Notes: generated by a model from the letters alone, not told the origin. 64,000 nucleotides of DNA from Stereum hirsutum FP-91666 SS1 (GCF_000264905.1 NW_006763131.1:472793-536792), one strand, 5' to 3'. Counted from the stretch's first letter, positions 9,565 through 19,853 are shown. Translations and numbers: made by a program.

Positions 9565-11565
9565 TCAGTACTCCAAAGACCGTGCACAGAAATCATGACA
9601 TAGTCCACCACAAATCCTCCTATACCAATCTGTATCCAAGCATTCTACACCATCCCCTAACTGCTCGATCTTCTTGCATCCCTCATCCTCATGCGAAGAG
9701 CAATCATCGGGATCGTCAAAGTTGCACTCCGCAACCCACCGGATATTGTTGTTCTCTATCCATCCTCCATTTCTCAGTATGGCATGCCACTCGTTCCACT
9801 TAGACCTGCTACACGCAACTCCTTCAACCAAGACCAACCCCCGCAGCTTCCTCCCTTCGCACGACGCTCGGACTTGAAACACGAGCTCCCAGCGTTTCCC
9901 TAGTTCGAGGATATTGAATTTCCATCGGGTAGACCAAAGTTCACGACGGCTGTAACCGTCGGGATCGCAGTAGTACGCTCGGTCGAGCTCGTCGAGCAGC
10001 AGCTCCTGGAGCTTCGGAAATACCACGACGGACGTCTCATTCCCCCATCGTCTCGTCTCCGAAAGGTGAGGGGCGATCCATTCCGCCGCGCTTTTTCCTT
10101 CGATATGAAGAGAACGAATCTCTGTCCAGGTCAGGAAAGATGGCGTCCACTTCGACTTCGCGTCGGTATGATCGCTCTCGACAGAGGATCTAAGCTCTGG
10201 GAAGATGGAGACGTTCGAGCTGAGATGAAGATGGTCGACTGCGTCGGTGCGGAACGCGCGAGAAATGGTAGAAATGAATGTAAGGATGGTAGCGTGGATA
10301 GCAGCTCTTTCTTCTTCATCCAGCTCCTCGTGGTCCAAGTCATATCTGGGGGTGAATGGTATCGTGTATCGTATGCTGAGAACGAGCGCAGTGTTATCAT
10401 CGTCGTTCACGTTGAGTGCGTGATCAAATGTGCTGGATGCAAGCCGGCGCTTAGGTGCGAGCGTGACAAGGACCTTCAGGATGAAGACGTCCTTCACGAA
10501 CAGTAAAGAAAAATGGACCCGGAAAGTCTCGTCTCGACCATATAGCGAGTTTCGAGCTGCCAGGGTGTTCTCTACGTCAGAGACGAAGTAACGAGGATCA
10601 TCGATTATCGGTTCCTCTGGCACCCGTCCGCTGTGGTACCTGTATCTATCACGGAGCTCGATGTTTCTCGAAGTGGTCACGGGGATGGATAGTGAAGGAA
10701 GTATACACACATAGCATATCGGAGTGCCAGAGAAGCAGAAATCACGAAGTCGAGGTAGCGATATGGGTGGAACTCTCGGGTTCAGTTCTACTGCAGGAAT
10801 GTCGAATGAATGAAATCGATTGGGGTCATACTTGATGTGCAACGACTCCAAGTTGGGCATATTATGTATCGCATCTAACATTGCATCTGAAAGATGATAT
10901 TCCCATGGCCGGGGTGCTCTCTCCATGTGAAAGGATGTGATCCCTTCACACGGGATAGGGACAGATAGTAGGACTTGATCGAGGGTGATGGATGAGAGCG
11001 ACGGGGGAAATGGTGGGACGTCGAGGATTCGGTATGAGGGCGGCATCATACCTCTCCTACGTTCAGACCATCGAATACTCAGCGTCTTCAAGCCCGGTTC
11101 GGAGACAACCGCAGAAGACAATTCTCCCATTATGTTGGAATATGGTGCAGGCTTACGGCCGGGGAAGTCGAGAGACAGTGATTCGATTCGAGAAATATGA
11201 TTCAGGATGGTTTTAAATCTTCCTGTGACAACTGGGGAAGAGATCTGGGTCCAACCAGAGAAAGAAAGAGGCTGAATCCTCGAGTACTCCAGAAAGAAGC
11301 ATAACAACGGGGACGGTGGGTCATCGACGCTGATGTCCGTCCATAGACGACTCTCCGCCAAGGCGAGATCTCGCCACCGATGGCATACGAGAAGAACTCG
11401 AAACAAAGTTGGGCATTTCGTCGGGTCGAGAATATAAGTCGAGTTTCCGAAGACGATGAATTCTTCTCTGTCATCGTTGTCATCGAATGAGTGCTCTTCT
11501 CGTAACCACGATCGAGAATAGCGGAATATGCGGGAAAGGAGCTCTGGTGGTAAGATTTCGGTCAT
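9565..11565 (-). CDS. F-box-like protein 2 (666 aa), shortened N-terminus
   Basis: Tandem paralogue of F-box 1, highly similar throughout. The F-box-like domain is at residues 1-75 (MTEILPPELLSRIFRYSRS, CPTLFRVLLVCHRWRDLALA, SRLWTDI). LRR-like segments include ITLDQVLLSVPIPCEGITSF and SVVVFPKLQELLLDELD, and it ends WYRRICGGLCHDFCARSLEY. It lacks about 18 residues in the middle compared with F-box 1. The first ATG of the paralogue is ACG here (the conserved leader reads DSSHTKCD before the internal Met), so translation probably starts at the internal ATG at 11565. The F-box itself is probably intact. Presumed Skp1-binding substrate adaptor; substrate unknown. Confidence 0.87.
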   Translation of the reverse strand: MTEILPPELLSRIFRYSRSWLREEHSFDDNDDREEFIVFGNSTYILDPTKCPTLFRVLLVCHRWRDLALAESRLWTDISVDDPPSPLLCFFLEYSRIQPLSFSGWTQISSPVVTGRFKTILNHISRIESLSLDFPGRKPAPYSNIMGELSSAVVSEPGLKTLSIRWSERRRGMMPPSYRILDVPPFPPSLSSITLDQVLLSVPIPCEGITSFHMERAPRPWEYHLSDAMLDAIHNMPNLESLHIKYDPNRFHSFDIPAVELNPRVPPISLPRLRDFCFSGTPICYVCILPSLSIPVTTSRNIELRDRYRYHSGRVPEEPIIDDPRYFVSDVENTLAARNSLYGRDETFRVHFSLLFVKDVFILKVLVTLAPKRRLASSTFDHALNVNDDDNTALVLSIRYTIPFTPRYDLDHEELDEEERAAIHATILTFISTISRAFRTDAVDHLHLSSNVSIFPELRSSVESDHTDAKSKWTPSFLTWTEIRSLHIEGKSAAEWIAPHLSETRRWGNETSVVVFPKLQELLLDELDRAYYCDPDGYSRRELWSTRWKFNILELGKRWELVFQVRASCEGRKLRGLVLVEGVACSRSKWNEWHAILRNGGWIENNNIRWVAECNFDDPDDCSSHEDEGCKKIEQLGDGVECLDTDWYRRICGGLCHDFCARSLEY

Positions 11566-12101
11566 GTCACACTTTGTGTGTGAGGAGTCCGTCGCGGGTA
11601 GGTATCAATATGGATGCCTAAATGCCTGCGTTGGGAGTAAGCATTGGTCAGCTACAATGTGCGTCTGTTCCATGATGATGTCGACGAGGGATCCTACTAA
11701 GATCAATTGACTCGGACCTCTTGGCAGGCGAGCTCTAAGCAGCCGATTGCGATATTCTTGTTATTAGCCTGTTGGATGGCCAACGTAGGAGGATAGTTGA
11801 CTGAGTAATCAAGATGGTCGCGAGTGCGTTAGGTTCGTCGTCGTTGCACCCTGACTCGATGACTCGGAGTGAACCTGAGTAAAGCCACGGATAGGTTTAC
11901 CGAAGATTTGTCACCAATTGCTGTTCCGTCCCATTTCTTCCCCGTTATGGCCAATTTTTCGGTACTCGGCGAATCCCGTAACTTGGTTGAAAGGGGCGCA
12001 TCCGGTCCGTTTCTTTCTTGAACTTTCATCTTTCCCCTGCTATGCAATACGTGTGGTCACTGATGGACATCTTCGTTGTTGGCTCATGTGGTGGTTTATT
12101 C
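11566..12101. other. duplicated F-box 5' flank, unit B
   Basis: Upstream region of F-box 2, homologous to 8607-9040. The two flanks run in parallel to the TATGCAATA block near 9030 and 12047. There unit B diverges and carries about 450 bp (including the prefoldin relic) before similarity resumes at the TTTCACTTGCTG-like block near 12508. Confidence 0.6.
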
Positions 12102-12262
12102 ACGAGTGGATCAGTGCACTTAAGAATTTCTCTCCCTCACGCCAGAAACCACGGCCTTCGAGCTCGCCGGTCCGTGCTCATGGAGCAAGATAAACCAAGA
12201 CGAAACAGACTGTGCATACGGAGTTGGCGTTCATCTAGGGAGCGATGTGCGTATTTCTTTCT
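12102..12262 (+). pseudogene. decayed prefoldin 6 exon 2 fragment
   Basis: Diverged copy of 4820-4985, which covers the end of intron 1, exon 2 and the beginning of intron 2 of the prefoldin 6 gene. Matching blocks run in the same order: GTGGATC then TGCGC/ACTTAAGAAT (the acceptor CTCAG is now CTTAAG), CCCTCACGCCAGAAA, TTCGAGCTCGCCGGTCCGTG, GACGAAACAGA, GGAGTTGG, and GATGTGCGT at the former donor. The frame is broken and no other exon is present, so this is a DNA-level fragment and not a gene. Confidence 0.8.
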
Positions 12263-12863
12263 TTCTCTTCTTCTTCGCATGTCTCTGTATTTGTTTTTGC
12301 TGATGGAAGATCCTAGCTCGACGTTCCATCTTGCGAGGTACTGTAGCAAAGCCCCACCTTTCAGAGACTGCTCCGCTGTGCAACCTTCACTAGCTTCGCT
12401 AGTAGCTCTCCCTTCCACAAGCATGGCCTGATTTGTGCTCACCTTTGTCGGGACGGATGCCAGTTCGAGTCGACCGCCGGTCTCGGTGATGGAGCGCTTA
12501 CTGACAGACGCTTCACTTGCTGAGCCGAATATGGCCCGTGTCAGCTTCGAGCTCTTCGATGATACTTTGATCCCTGCATGTTCTTCTCTGAGTGGACTTC
12601 CTGCGACTTGGATGACACGAGGTTAGTAGTTTGGACGTCAGAAGAGGCTACAAGCCCGTTTTGGATTTGGGTAGGCTCGCTGGATATAAAGGCAGTGTGC
12701 GCCCGTTGAACTTGGTCACCCCTTTCGCCACCACGGGCCCGAACGGTACGTTGGAAGTGGAAATACTAATACCGCTCCCTACTATAGATTCGCTAACGAA
12801 CATCCCTCTCTCTATTAGCTGCTTACAGAATTCCGTTTAAATACGCAAAATCTAACGTTAAAC
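12263..12863. other. intergenic between prefoldin relic and BTB gene 1
   Basis: No functional gene is supported. A block near 12508-12550 matches the junction at 9045-9080 of the first duplicated unit. A short open stretch reading MARVSFELFDD at about 12530 recalls cyclophilins but does not continue. A TTTAAA/ATACGCAAA segment precedes the BTB start. Confidence 0.45.
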
Positions 12864-14058
12864 ATGATGCTAATCCCAGCAGGTCTCGAACCTCCCCCTA
12901 TCACCGACGCCGATTCTCCCTTCGACGACATAAACGCCGACATCATCATCCGTTCCTCCGACAAAGTCGACTTCCGCCTCTCCAAATTCATCCTGTCCTC
13001 CGCTTCAGCAGTGTTCCGAGACATGTTCACCCACGCGCTGCCTGCACCTTTCACTCTCGATATTAAGGGCGACGAACTCGCTGATATACGTGATGGTCTT
13101 CGCGTCGTCCGCTTGTCCGAACCATCAGATATTCTCCGCCTTCTATTCCAATATCTATACCCCATGGACAACCCCTCCATCGACGACTCCCACGACATTT
13201 TCGCCCTCGTCCGCGCCATGGATAAATATTCCTTCGATCACTTCTCTAACACAATCACCTCCCTCCTCCAGACCGCAATGCGATCCAACCCGCACACAGT
13301 CTATGCCTTTTCCTGCCACTACCACTTCGGAACGCGGAGCATAGATATCGCTCGAGAAACGGCGATCGAGACGTTGAGATATCCTATGCTTCTGACGAGG
13401 GGGCCGCTGGTAAGGGAGAGCGAGTTATTGCAAATGACCTCGGTGGAGCTGCAAGATCTGTTGAAGTTCCATTGGGATTGCGCGAAGGCTGTGGTGGGTA
13501 TCGTGCAGGGAATGTTTCCTGGGTCTGGGACGTCTAAGATGCCGGAGGATTATCCTTGTTCGATGTCTACCGATGCCCGGGACGCCGTCCCACCGTGCGT
13601 TTGTAAACGCGTGGATATAAAGATGACCGAAGGATCTTCTGGCCACCAGTCAATTACCATCCATCGACAAACGACGGGCGAGTTCGTCCGCAGACGGTTT
13701 ATAGTCAACCATACGTTTACCGCCCCAGATTGGGTGTTCGGATACCTGAAGGGATGCGAGAAGTTGTTGGCCGAGAGACCACATTGGACGACGTTAGTGG
13801 GAGGAAAAGCGCAGAGGATGATGGAGGCTTGTCTTGAGGATGCGGGGGTATGCGGGTGGTGTGAGTGGAGGGCGAAGGACCAGGTGCCGAAGTTGCGAGA
13901 GCGGTTGGTTGCGCAGATCGAGCAGTCTGTGAGGACGGTACGTCGATGTGTTACATAGATATCTAGGTGATGAATGGTTAGCTGACGAGTTTCTTCGCAT
14001 GGGTCGCTTCCATGATTTATAGATCGCTCGTTCGGCCTTTCGCGCTCACCGTCAGTGA
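12864..14058 (+). CDS. BTB/POZ domain protein 1 (369 aa)
   Basis: BTB/POZ protein of the type expanded in Agaricomycetes; such proteins can act as substrate adaptors of Cul3 ubiquitin ligases. Exon 1 spans 12864-13937. After an 85-nt intron, exon 2 (14023-14058) adds IARSAFRAHRQ, for 369 residues. The BTB core is at about residues 20-120: DINADIIIRSSDKVDFRLSK, SSASAVFRDMF, VVRLSEPSDILRLLFQYLYP, then ALVRAMDKYSFDHF. The C-terminal half carries a Cys pair in CGWCEWRAKDQVPKLRERL, a motif also found in BTB protein 2 (CKGCKWRARVEMPIF). The start used is the first Met in frame. The sequence CCCAGCAG just downstream of it could instead be a splice acceptor. Function beyond adaptor inference is unknown. 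Confidence 0.88.
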
Positions 14059-15313
14059 CTGAAAATCATCATTTTTATCCCATCCTAGCGCCTGGGCGTC
14101 TCGAAGATGGTACTTATTCTCTAGGGGTCACTTACATAGGAGCAGGAGGGTCTAAATTATGTCTCATGATTATAGTGTACGTAGTAGAGCTTATATGTTT
14201 CAAGTATACCTGGACTTCGTTGGCGGAAGATCTGTCCGATCCGCCAATCAGCTTTTGCAAAAAGTCTCAAGTTTTCACTAACATATAAGCCCTAGTGGCT
14301 AGGTGCTTTTCGAGTATAATCGTGTTTTCTTTTGCTCTGAAATTCCTAATTCTGCATCCCTTTCTACCTCCTCGTTCACGATCGCCTCCTTTTGAAGATC
14401 ATATAGTAGGTTGAACCTGAGCTCATGTTTTTATATTTTTCGAGCACACTGCAATCCTCCAACTATTTTCGAACCACGTTCTCCTTCAAGCGCTCTTTCT
14501 GTACCGTTCAGAGGTTGGGACCACCGCTGTGGCGTGCGTAATACGATGAGCGATGGAGACCTCCCCGGTGACGTTGGCCAACATCGTTAAACAAGCCACA
14601 TCCATTGTCGTGCTCAAAGCTTGCGGTCTATCATTTCGCCACCGGTGGGCCACACGTCAAGAACGATGCTTATAATCCTGCCCGCCGAGTTCCTGGGCCT
14701 CCTTCGACGAATCTTTGTGTCGACATCGATCCAGCTCAATCTGAACAACCATGACCTCCTGCAGATGTACCCTACATGGTCGGCGGTCTTAACATTTCAC
14801 GTCGACCAATTGCTTCTCTTTCTGCCTGTTCGCATCTCTTCTCGGCGATCGTGTCTGACTCTCATAATTCAATATTCAATCCGGAAGTGGGCCGATCATC
14901 TAAATGCCCGAGCGGTTAACGGTGATTCTAAGCGACGATGAGACGGGGATTTATGTAAAGAGGCAGGGTCGTGTGAGCTGGCGGGATTTGTCTCTTTGCC
15001 CCGTTGCCTTCATACACGGTTGTCGGAGGAGTTCGTCGTGGTCGTTGAAGAGTGTTATTTTTTGGTGCGCCTTTTCCTAACTCTCGTGTGTGTTTGAGCG
15101 TGTGCTAATATTTGGGGGCTTCGCGCAGGTTATAGACTTAGATTGAGTGCTCTCTCATAGAAAGGCTCTGAGCACTTTGTCGCTAGACTTAAAAGCTGTC
15201 GGTGCGTCGTGCTCATACAAGGATGCTGCCTACGAGCGATTCCAGAGGCTGAATCTCCATCGCGTTATCCTCTGTCTCTAGTTTCCTTCATCTGGCACGT
15301 AAACATACACGCC
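14059..15313. other. intergenic with palindromic element
   Basis: Apart from the 108-bp palindromic element at 14186-14293 I see no gene. The stretch ends with a possible 5' UTR intron of the next F-box gene (GTGTGTTTGAGC, GTGCTAATA, GCGCAG at about 15090-15130). Confidence 0.5.
14186..14293. mobile_element. 108-bp palindromic MITE-like element, copy 1
   Basis: The terminal inverted repeats read AGAGCTTATATGTT on the left and AACATATAAGCCCT on the right. The interior is also palindromic, with TTGGCGGA opposed to TCCGCCAA around a short loop (AGATCTGTCCGA). The element is flanked on both sides by AGT (14183-14185 and 14294-14296), a 3-bp target duplication. It has the same length and structure as copy 2 at 30905-31012. 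It has no coding capacity, so any transposase would act in trans. The 3-bp duplication fits PIF/Harbinger-type insertion, but the ANT target differs from the usual TWA. Confidence 0.85.
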
Positions 15314-17335
15314 ATGTCCCACCTCACCTCGGACCCAACACCCCCATCATTGGAGGACAGTTCACCCATCGAACTATCTCCCCTTCCCACTTCGCCATCT
15401 ATATCCCCAATCTCCCGCCTCCCCGACGAACTTCTCACCCGCATCTTCGCATACCACCAACCGCAAGCCGCGACCTGGAAATCCTACACCGCCAAAAAGC
15501 ACCGTCACCTCCTCAAAGCCGACCCCGCCCATCCGCTCGGTATCTCGTTACGCGAGAACGCGACGGGGTGGTTGAGTATATTGCATACGTGTTATAGGTG
15601 GCGGAGCGTCGCATTCCAGTGTGGCGCGTTTTGGTCGAATGTGGTCATTGATGGGTCGGAGTACGGGCGGAAGGATGGTGGGCGCGAGGATAAGGATGTG
15701 GATAAGGATGTGAATGAGAATAGTGATGGTGGAGGAGACGGGGTCTGGTATGGAGAGGGGGGAATGCGTTTGAGTTTGACGGAGATGATGTTGGAGAGGT
15801 CAAAGACGGCGGAGTTGGCCGTGACATACTGGCACAAAGAAGACGAACGGCGCGCATTCGACAGGATCATGGACGAAGTCTCCAGGATTCGGCACTTGCA
15901 CGTCATCGGTGCGGACCGAGAGCTCTGCGAGATCATCACCCATGCGCTCACGGACGTGGCCAGGGGAGGACGAAGGGACGCGTTGAGGTCGCTCATATAC
16001 GCCACGGTGGAGACGGATTTCAAAGCTTCGATGCCGCTCATGGATCGGAACGTGCTAGAGTCACTACCACCTACTCTCGATTTCCTCGCGTTCTGCGGTC
16101 AACTTGGTTCTTCACTCGCTCGGAATCCGATCGTTCCTAGGCATTTATCGCACGGAGGTCCGATAAATTTGGGCCATATTTATCTCTGTCTCACTCCGCC
16201 CATCGACATCGCCTCGCTCGAGTCTACGCTCACGTATCTCCCGAACTTACAGACGCTTTCACTTCGATTGCGAACGTACGGCGCTTCGCCGGGCGCGTTC
16301 ATCACGCTTCCCTCTCCACTTCTCGTCAATGGCACCTCCCCCCCACCGGTCCACCTTCCGCACGTATACCTATTCGACTACGACGGTCCTCTCTACGTGT
16401 ACAATCACCTCTCCACCGTGCTTCGCATCCCGGAAAACGCACATCGTCATCTGACGTTGAGCGTGAATGGAGCGGACGTGGAGGACGTGAAGGGGCTGAT
16501 TGGAGCGTACAGACCTAGGGAGGTGGGCGAGGTCAAGTTCGAGAGGGTGAATCTGGGTATGACGAGGAGGGCGCCGGAATACCTCGGGATGGGAAGTTTG
16601 GAGCTCGATCTCTATATCAGTCCCTCTCCCTCTCCTGCCCTTTCAGATTCGAGCCATCGCCGGTCACTCCCCAGACCATCGTACCCCCGCGCTGCGTACG
16701 ACACCTCCCGTTTACCGGAATACGCCTCTTTATTCCTCACGCTCCGCTTTTTCTTCGTTTCTGCGGAGAGGCAGGCTGAGATCGTGACGGAGTTGTATGG
16801 AGCGGTTGGATATGGTGATGTGCGGAATTTGGGACTTAGGGTGACCGTTCCGAGTTTGGGGACGAGTTATGGTGGTGGAGACGAAGGTGGTGGAGAGAGT
16901 GGGAGGAAGCCGCCGCTTGGGGTCCCGGTCCTCGGCGCGTTGAAGGGGCTGAGGAGGTTAGAAGTCAAGGGTTGCGACGGGTTGGCGAGTTTAGTGAGCT
17001 GGATGAAGGAGCAGGATAAAGAGAGGGAGGAGGGACAGCATGCTGTGGGTGATTTGGAGGGATTAAAGGAATTGGTTCTGGACGGTGTGGGGCTCGAGAG
17101 TTCGAGTTCGGACGATGAGACTGAGCGGGCGGGAAGTGCGCGGGTGGTGGCGTTGGAGGGAAGATATGAGACGTTGTTGGACGCTTTGGTGAGACGGAAA
17201 GAGAGGGGAGTTGGGTTGGAGAGAGTGGTGTTTAGGGGGTGTGGGATTGGGGAGGGGATGTTGGCGCGGTTTAGAGAGTCACGGTGCGGTGCGGCGGTCG
17301 AGAGCGTTGAGTACGATGGGGCTATAGAGACGTGA
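15314..17335 (+). CDS. F-box-like protein 3 (673 aa)
   Basis: Intronless F-box-like protein. The domain lies at about residues 30-110: ISRLPDELLTRIFAYHQPQ, GWLSILHTCYRWRSVAFQC, GAFWSNVVI. It follows a Pro/Ser/Thr-rich leader, and a Gly/Asp-rich insert (GREDKDVDKDVNENSDGGGD) comes soon after. Later segments have LRR character (LESTLTYLPNLQTLSLRL, LGALKGLRRLEVKGCDGL, LEGLKELVLDGVGLE). I chose the Met at 15314 (MSHLTSDPTPPS). The same frame is open upstream to 15209, but that part looks like leader sequence. It belongs to a different branch from F-boxes 1, 2, 4 and 6 and lacks the C-terminal Cys/His signature. Presumed SCF adaptor with unknown substrate. Confidence 0.88.
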   Translation: MSHLTSDPTPPSLEDSSPIELSPLPTSPSISPISRLPDELLTRIFAYHQPQAATWKSYTAKKHRHLLKADPAHPLGISLRENATGWLSILHTCYRWRSVAFQCGAFWSNVVIDGSEYGRKDGGREDKDVDKDVNENSDGGGDGVWYGEGGMRLSLTEMMLERSKTAELAVTYWHKEDERRAFDRIMDEVSRIRHLHVIGADRELCEIITHALTDVARGGRRDALRSLIYATVETDFKASMPLMDRNVLESLPPTLDFLAFCGQLGSSLARNPIVPRHLSHGGPINLGHIYLCLTPPIDIASLESTLTYLPNLQTLSLRLRTYGASPGAFITLPSPLLVNGTSPPPVHLPHVYLFDYDGPLYVYNHLSTVLRIPENAHRHLTLSVNGADVEDVKGLIGAYRPREVGEVKFERVNLGMTRRAPEYLGMGSLELDLYISPSPSPALSDSSHRRSLPRPSYPRAAYDTSRLPEYASLFLTLRFFFVSAERQAEIVTELYGAVGYGDVRNLGLRVTVPSLGTSYGGGDEGGGESGRKPPLGVPVLGALKGLRRLEVKGCDGLASLVSWMKEQDKEREEGQHAVGDLEGLKELVLDGVGLESSSSDDETERAGSARVVALEGRYETLLDALVRRKERGVGLERVVFRGCGIGEGMLARFRESRCGAAVESVEYDGAIET

Positions 17336-17771
17336 CGATTTAATGTGAGTTTTCTTTCCTATTCTTTACGGTTATCCTCGCTCAGATTTGACATGCGATG
17401 ACTGACGGTGAACCTTTTGTTTCATCGGACAGGTTGAGACGACCATCTATACTTCATTTCGATCAGGGTTCTCAGTAGACTTGCATCCTAGATTTTCGTC
17501 TCGGAATATTAGGCTCGAGATGCCGGCGCGCATCGTTCGGGCGGATTGAATCTTCCTTCACTTACTACTTATACCCATTAATAGATCTTTATTTTATGGA
17601 TAGAGCTAAGTGAACCAGCATTCCGTGCTACATCGTCTCCCAGGTCCCTCAACCACTACTAAAGACGCGGCGTCTTCCCCAAGAAAGTATCATATATATG
17701 CATTTATGTATATCCATCATTTCTGTCAGTGAGCACGACCACTGAACAATCATAGTACATCGTTGTTAGTT
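17336..17771. other. convergent intergenic spacer
   Basis: Tail-to-tail spacer of 436 bp between F-box 3 (plus) and F-box 4 (minus). It is AT-rich near 17690-17720 and carries no gene. Confidence 0.5.
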
Positions 17772-19853
17772 CTAATCCGGGAGCTGGTTACAGAACGCAT
17801 GGCACAGTCCAGCACACATTTTCTGGTGCCATTTTATCAACAAGTAATTGGGATCATTGTACGTCTCGAAGACCTCCTCCACTTCATCAGTGTCATATCC
17901 CGATAAATTGTCATCTTCTTCAAAGGTGGAATCGGCAACCCACCGAATGTTGCCACCGTTGATCCAATCCCTGCTCCTGAGTGTGGCCATCCAATCGCGA
18001 TGTTCCAATCTTCCCCAAGTAGACCACTCAATCAAAAGCAACCCCTGCAACTTTTGTCCTTCGCATTTTGCTCGGCCCTCGATTGCGGCCTCCCAGCCCT
18101 TCCACAGTTCAAGAGAATTACTCCTCGGTCGCATAGACCAGACTTGGAATGGGCTACGATAAGGTGGGGGGTTGGGTGGATCGTAATAGGTGAGGTCGAT
18201 TTTATCCAGGAGCAGCTCCTGCAGCTTCGGGAATACCACAACCGACGTCTCTGTCCTCCATTTCCCCCCCTCCCTGTAGCTCAGCCGCCGCGTTTCCGAC
18301 AGGTGCGGCACAATCCATTCCGCCATCCCTTTGCCTTCAACGTGAAGGGAGCGAATCGTTTTCCATTCCAGGAAGGACGGTGTCCACTCTGGGCTCTTTT
18401 CGTGTACGCTCTCAAGATCAGATTTGGCACTTTGGACGATGAGGACATTCGAGGAGATATGGAGGTGGTCGACAGCGTCCGGGGGGAACATGCGTGAAAT
18501 GGCGGAGATAAAAGGAAGGATAACTGGGTGAGCAAGATCCCAACTATGTTCGTCCCATTCCATGGTGCGTGGTGAAATGTACTTGATGGTGAGTACCGGC
18601 ACGGATCTGTTTGCGCTATCCGTATCAAAGAGATCATGAACCGTCCTGAATCCGCTTCGGTGTACGGGAGTGGAGACAACGAGGATCTTGAAAAAGTATT
18701 CCTCATCCTGTGTTAAGAGCAGGGAAAAGTGGACCTGGAAAGTTTCCCCGGCTCGATCTGGAAGCAGATTACGAGTCGAAAACATGTGTTCTAAGTCGGA
18801 AAGAAGATAGTCTCTGGAATCCTGAAGCACTTCGGGATGAACTGCGGACTCGTCCATAACATTCGCCTGAGATGTCGGCGGCACCCATCCTTCGGGTGTG
18901 TCATCGGTGTCATAGCATTCGACTGCCTCGTAGATAGTTATATCCCTGAGGGCTGTCGCGGGGATGGATAACGAGGAGACAAAGTACGCGTAGTGAGTCG
19001 GAGTGCCTGATAAGGAGAAGGCACGAAGTAAGGGCAGATAGATGGGTGGAACTCGTGGGGTTGGTCTGACTCGGGGGACTGAGTCGGGGTGCCGCTTTTG
19101 CGACATACGTAAAGACTCCAAGTTAGGCAAATTTTCCAGTGCGTCAAACAGACTGCCTGGGAGATAACACTTCCACGGTACAGGAGTGGAATGCATATGG
19201 AGGGATGTGATCGCGTCATGTCGCAATGGCACAAAGGGTAGAACTCCGTCTAGAGTAATGGACGACAGTGACGGTGGGAATGAAGAAATGTCGATAGCAT
19301 ACGAAGAGCCTCTATCTCTGGAACTCGCGCTCCAAGCCCACTGGATTCGAAGCTCTAGAGTCTTCAATACTGCTGTGGGAATGCTAGCGGCAGACAAGTT
19401 TCCGATCATGCGGGAGAATCCCGAGGAATTGGGATCGGTAAATTTGAGATGCAGAAGCTCAATTCGAGGGACAAGATTCAGAATGGTTTGAACCTCTGGT
19501 GCGACATGCATGTCGGAAGGTATCGGAATAGGGCCAGAGAAAGAGAGAGGCGAAGTCCTCGAGTATTCCAACATGAAGGACAACAATGGTAGTGGTGGAT
19601 TACCAAGGTGGATATTACACCATAGACGACTGTCCGACAGGGCGATGGCCCGCCAGCGATGGCATACGAGAAGAATCCGAAATAAAGTCGGGCAACGCGT
19701 TGGATCGAGAACATATGTGGACTCTCCGAGCGTGATGTATTCTTCCGAGGAGGAAATATAGCGAGTCAACGAGCGGAAACAGTGGAAGATGCGGGAAAGT
19801 AGTTCGGTGGGCAATTTCGTGGTCATGTCAAACTTCTCATCTGGGAAGACCAT
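17772..19853 (-). CDS. F-box-like protein 4 (693 aa)
   Basis: Intronless paralogue of F-boxes 1, 2 and 6. The F-box-like domain is at residues 10-85 (FDMTTKLPTELLSRIFHC, CPTLFRILLVCHRWRAIALS, SRLWCNIHL). Then come a conserved membrane-like turn (PLLSFMLEYSRTSPLSFSG), LRR-like segments (FPPSLSSITLDGVLPFVPL, ESLRMSQKRH, PPIYLPLLRAFSLSGTPTHY), the block RSLHVEGKGMAEWIVPHLSE, and VVVFPKLQELLLDKIDL. It ends WHQKMCAGLCHAFCNQLPD, carrying the C-x3-CH-x2-C signature. The start is supported by the paralogue leader pattern (M, about 8 residues, DMT). Presumed Skp1-binding adaptor; the frame is intact over its whole length, so it looks functional. Confidence 0.9.
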   Translation of the reverse strand: MVFPDEKFDMTTKLPTELLSRIFHCFRSLTRYISSSEEYITLGESTYVLDPTRCPTLFRILLVCHRWRAIALSDSRLWCNIHLGNPPLPLLSFMLEYSRTSPLSFSGPIPIPSDMHVAPEVQTILNLVPRIELLHLKFTDPNSSGFSRMIGNLSAASIPTAVLKTLELRIQWAWSASSRDRGSSYAIDISSFPPSLSSITLDGVLPFVPLRHDAITSLHMHSTPVPWKCYLPGSLFDALENLPNLESLRMSQKRHPDSVPRVRPTPRVPPIYLPLLRAFSLSGTPTHYAYFVSSLSIPATALRDITIYEAVECYDTDDTPEGWVPPTSQANVMDESAVHPEVLQDSRDYLLSDLEHMFSTRNLLPDRAGETFQVHFSLLLTQDEEYFFKILVVSTPVHRSGFRTVHDLFDTDSANRSVPVLTIKYISPRTMEWDEHSWDLAHPVILPFISAISRMFPPDAVDHLHISSNVLIVQSAKSDLESVHEKSPEWTPSFLEWKTIRSLHVEGKGMAEWIVPHLSETRRLSYREGGKWRTETSVVVFPKLQELLLDKIDLTYYDPPNPPPYRSPFQVWSMRPRSNSLELWKGWEAAIEGRAKCEGQKLQGLLLIEWSTWGRLEHRDWMATLRSRDWINGGNIRWVADSTFEEDDNLSGYDTDEVEEVFETYNDPNYLLIKWHQKMCAGLCHAFCNQLPD

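Noticed and set aside
12530..12700. Possible cyclophilin relic (MARVSFELFDD, later GYKGS)
   Set aside because: Only two short matches with no continuous homology or splice path between them; chance similarity cannot be excluded.
15209..15313. Upstream in-frame extension of F-box 3
   Set aside because: The extra 35 residues have no family counterpart and contain promoter-proximal sequence; the Met at 15314 opens a typical leader.
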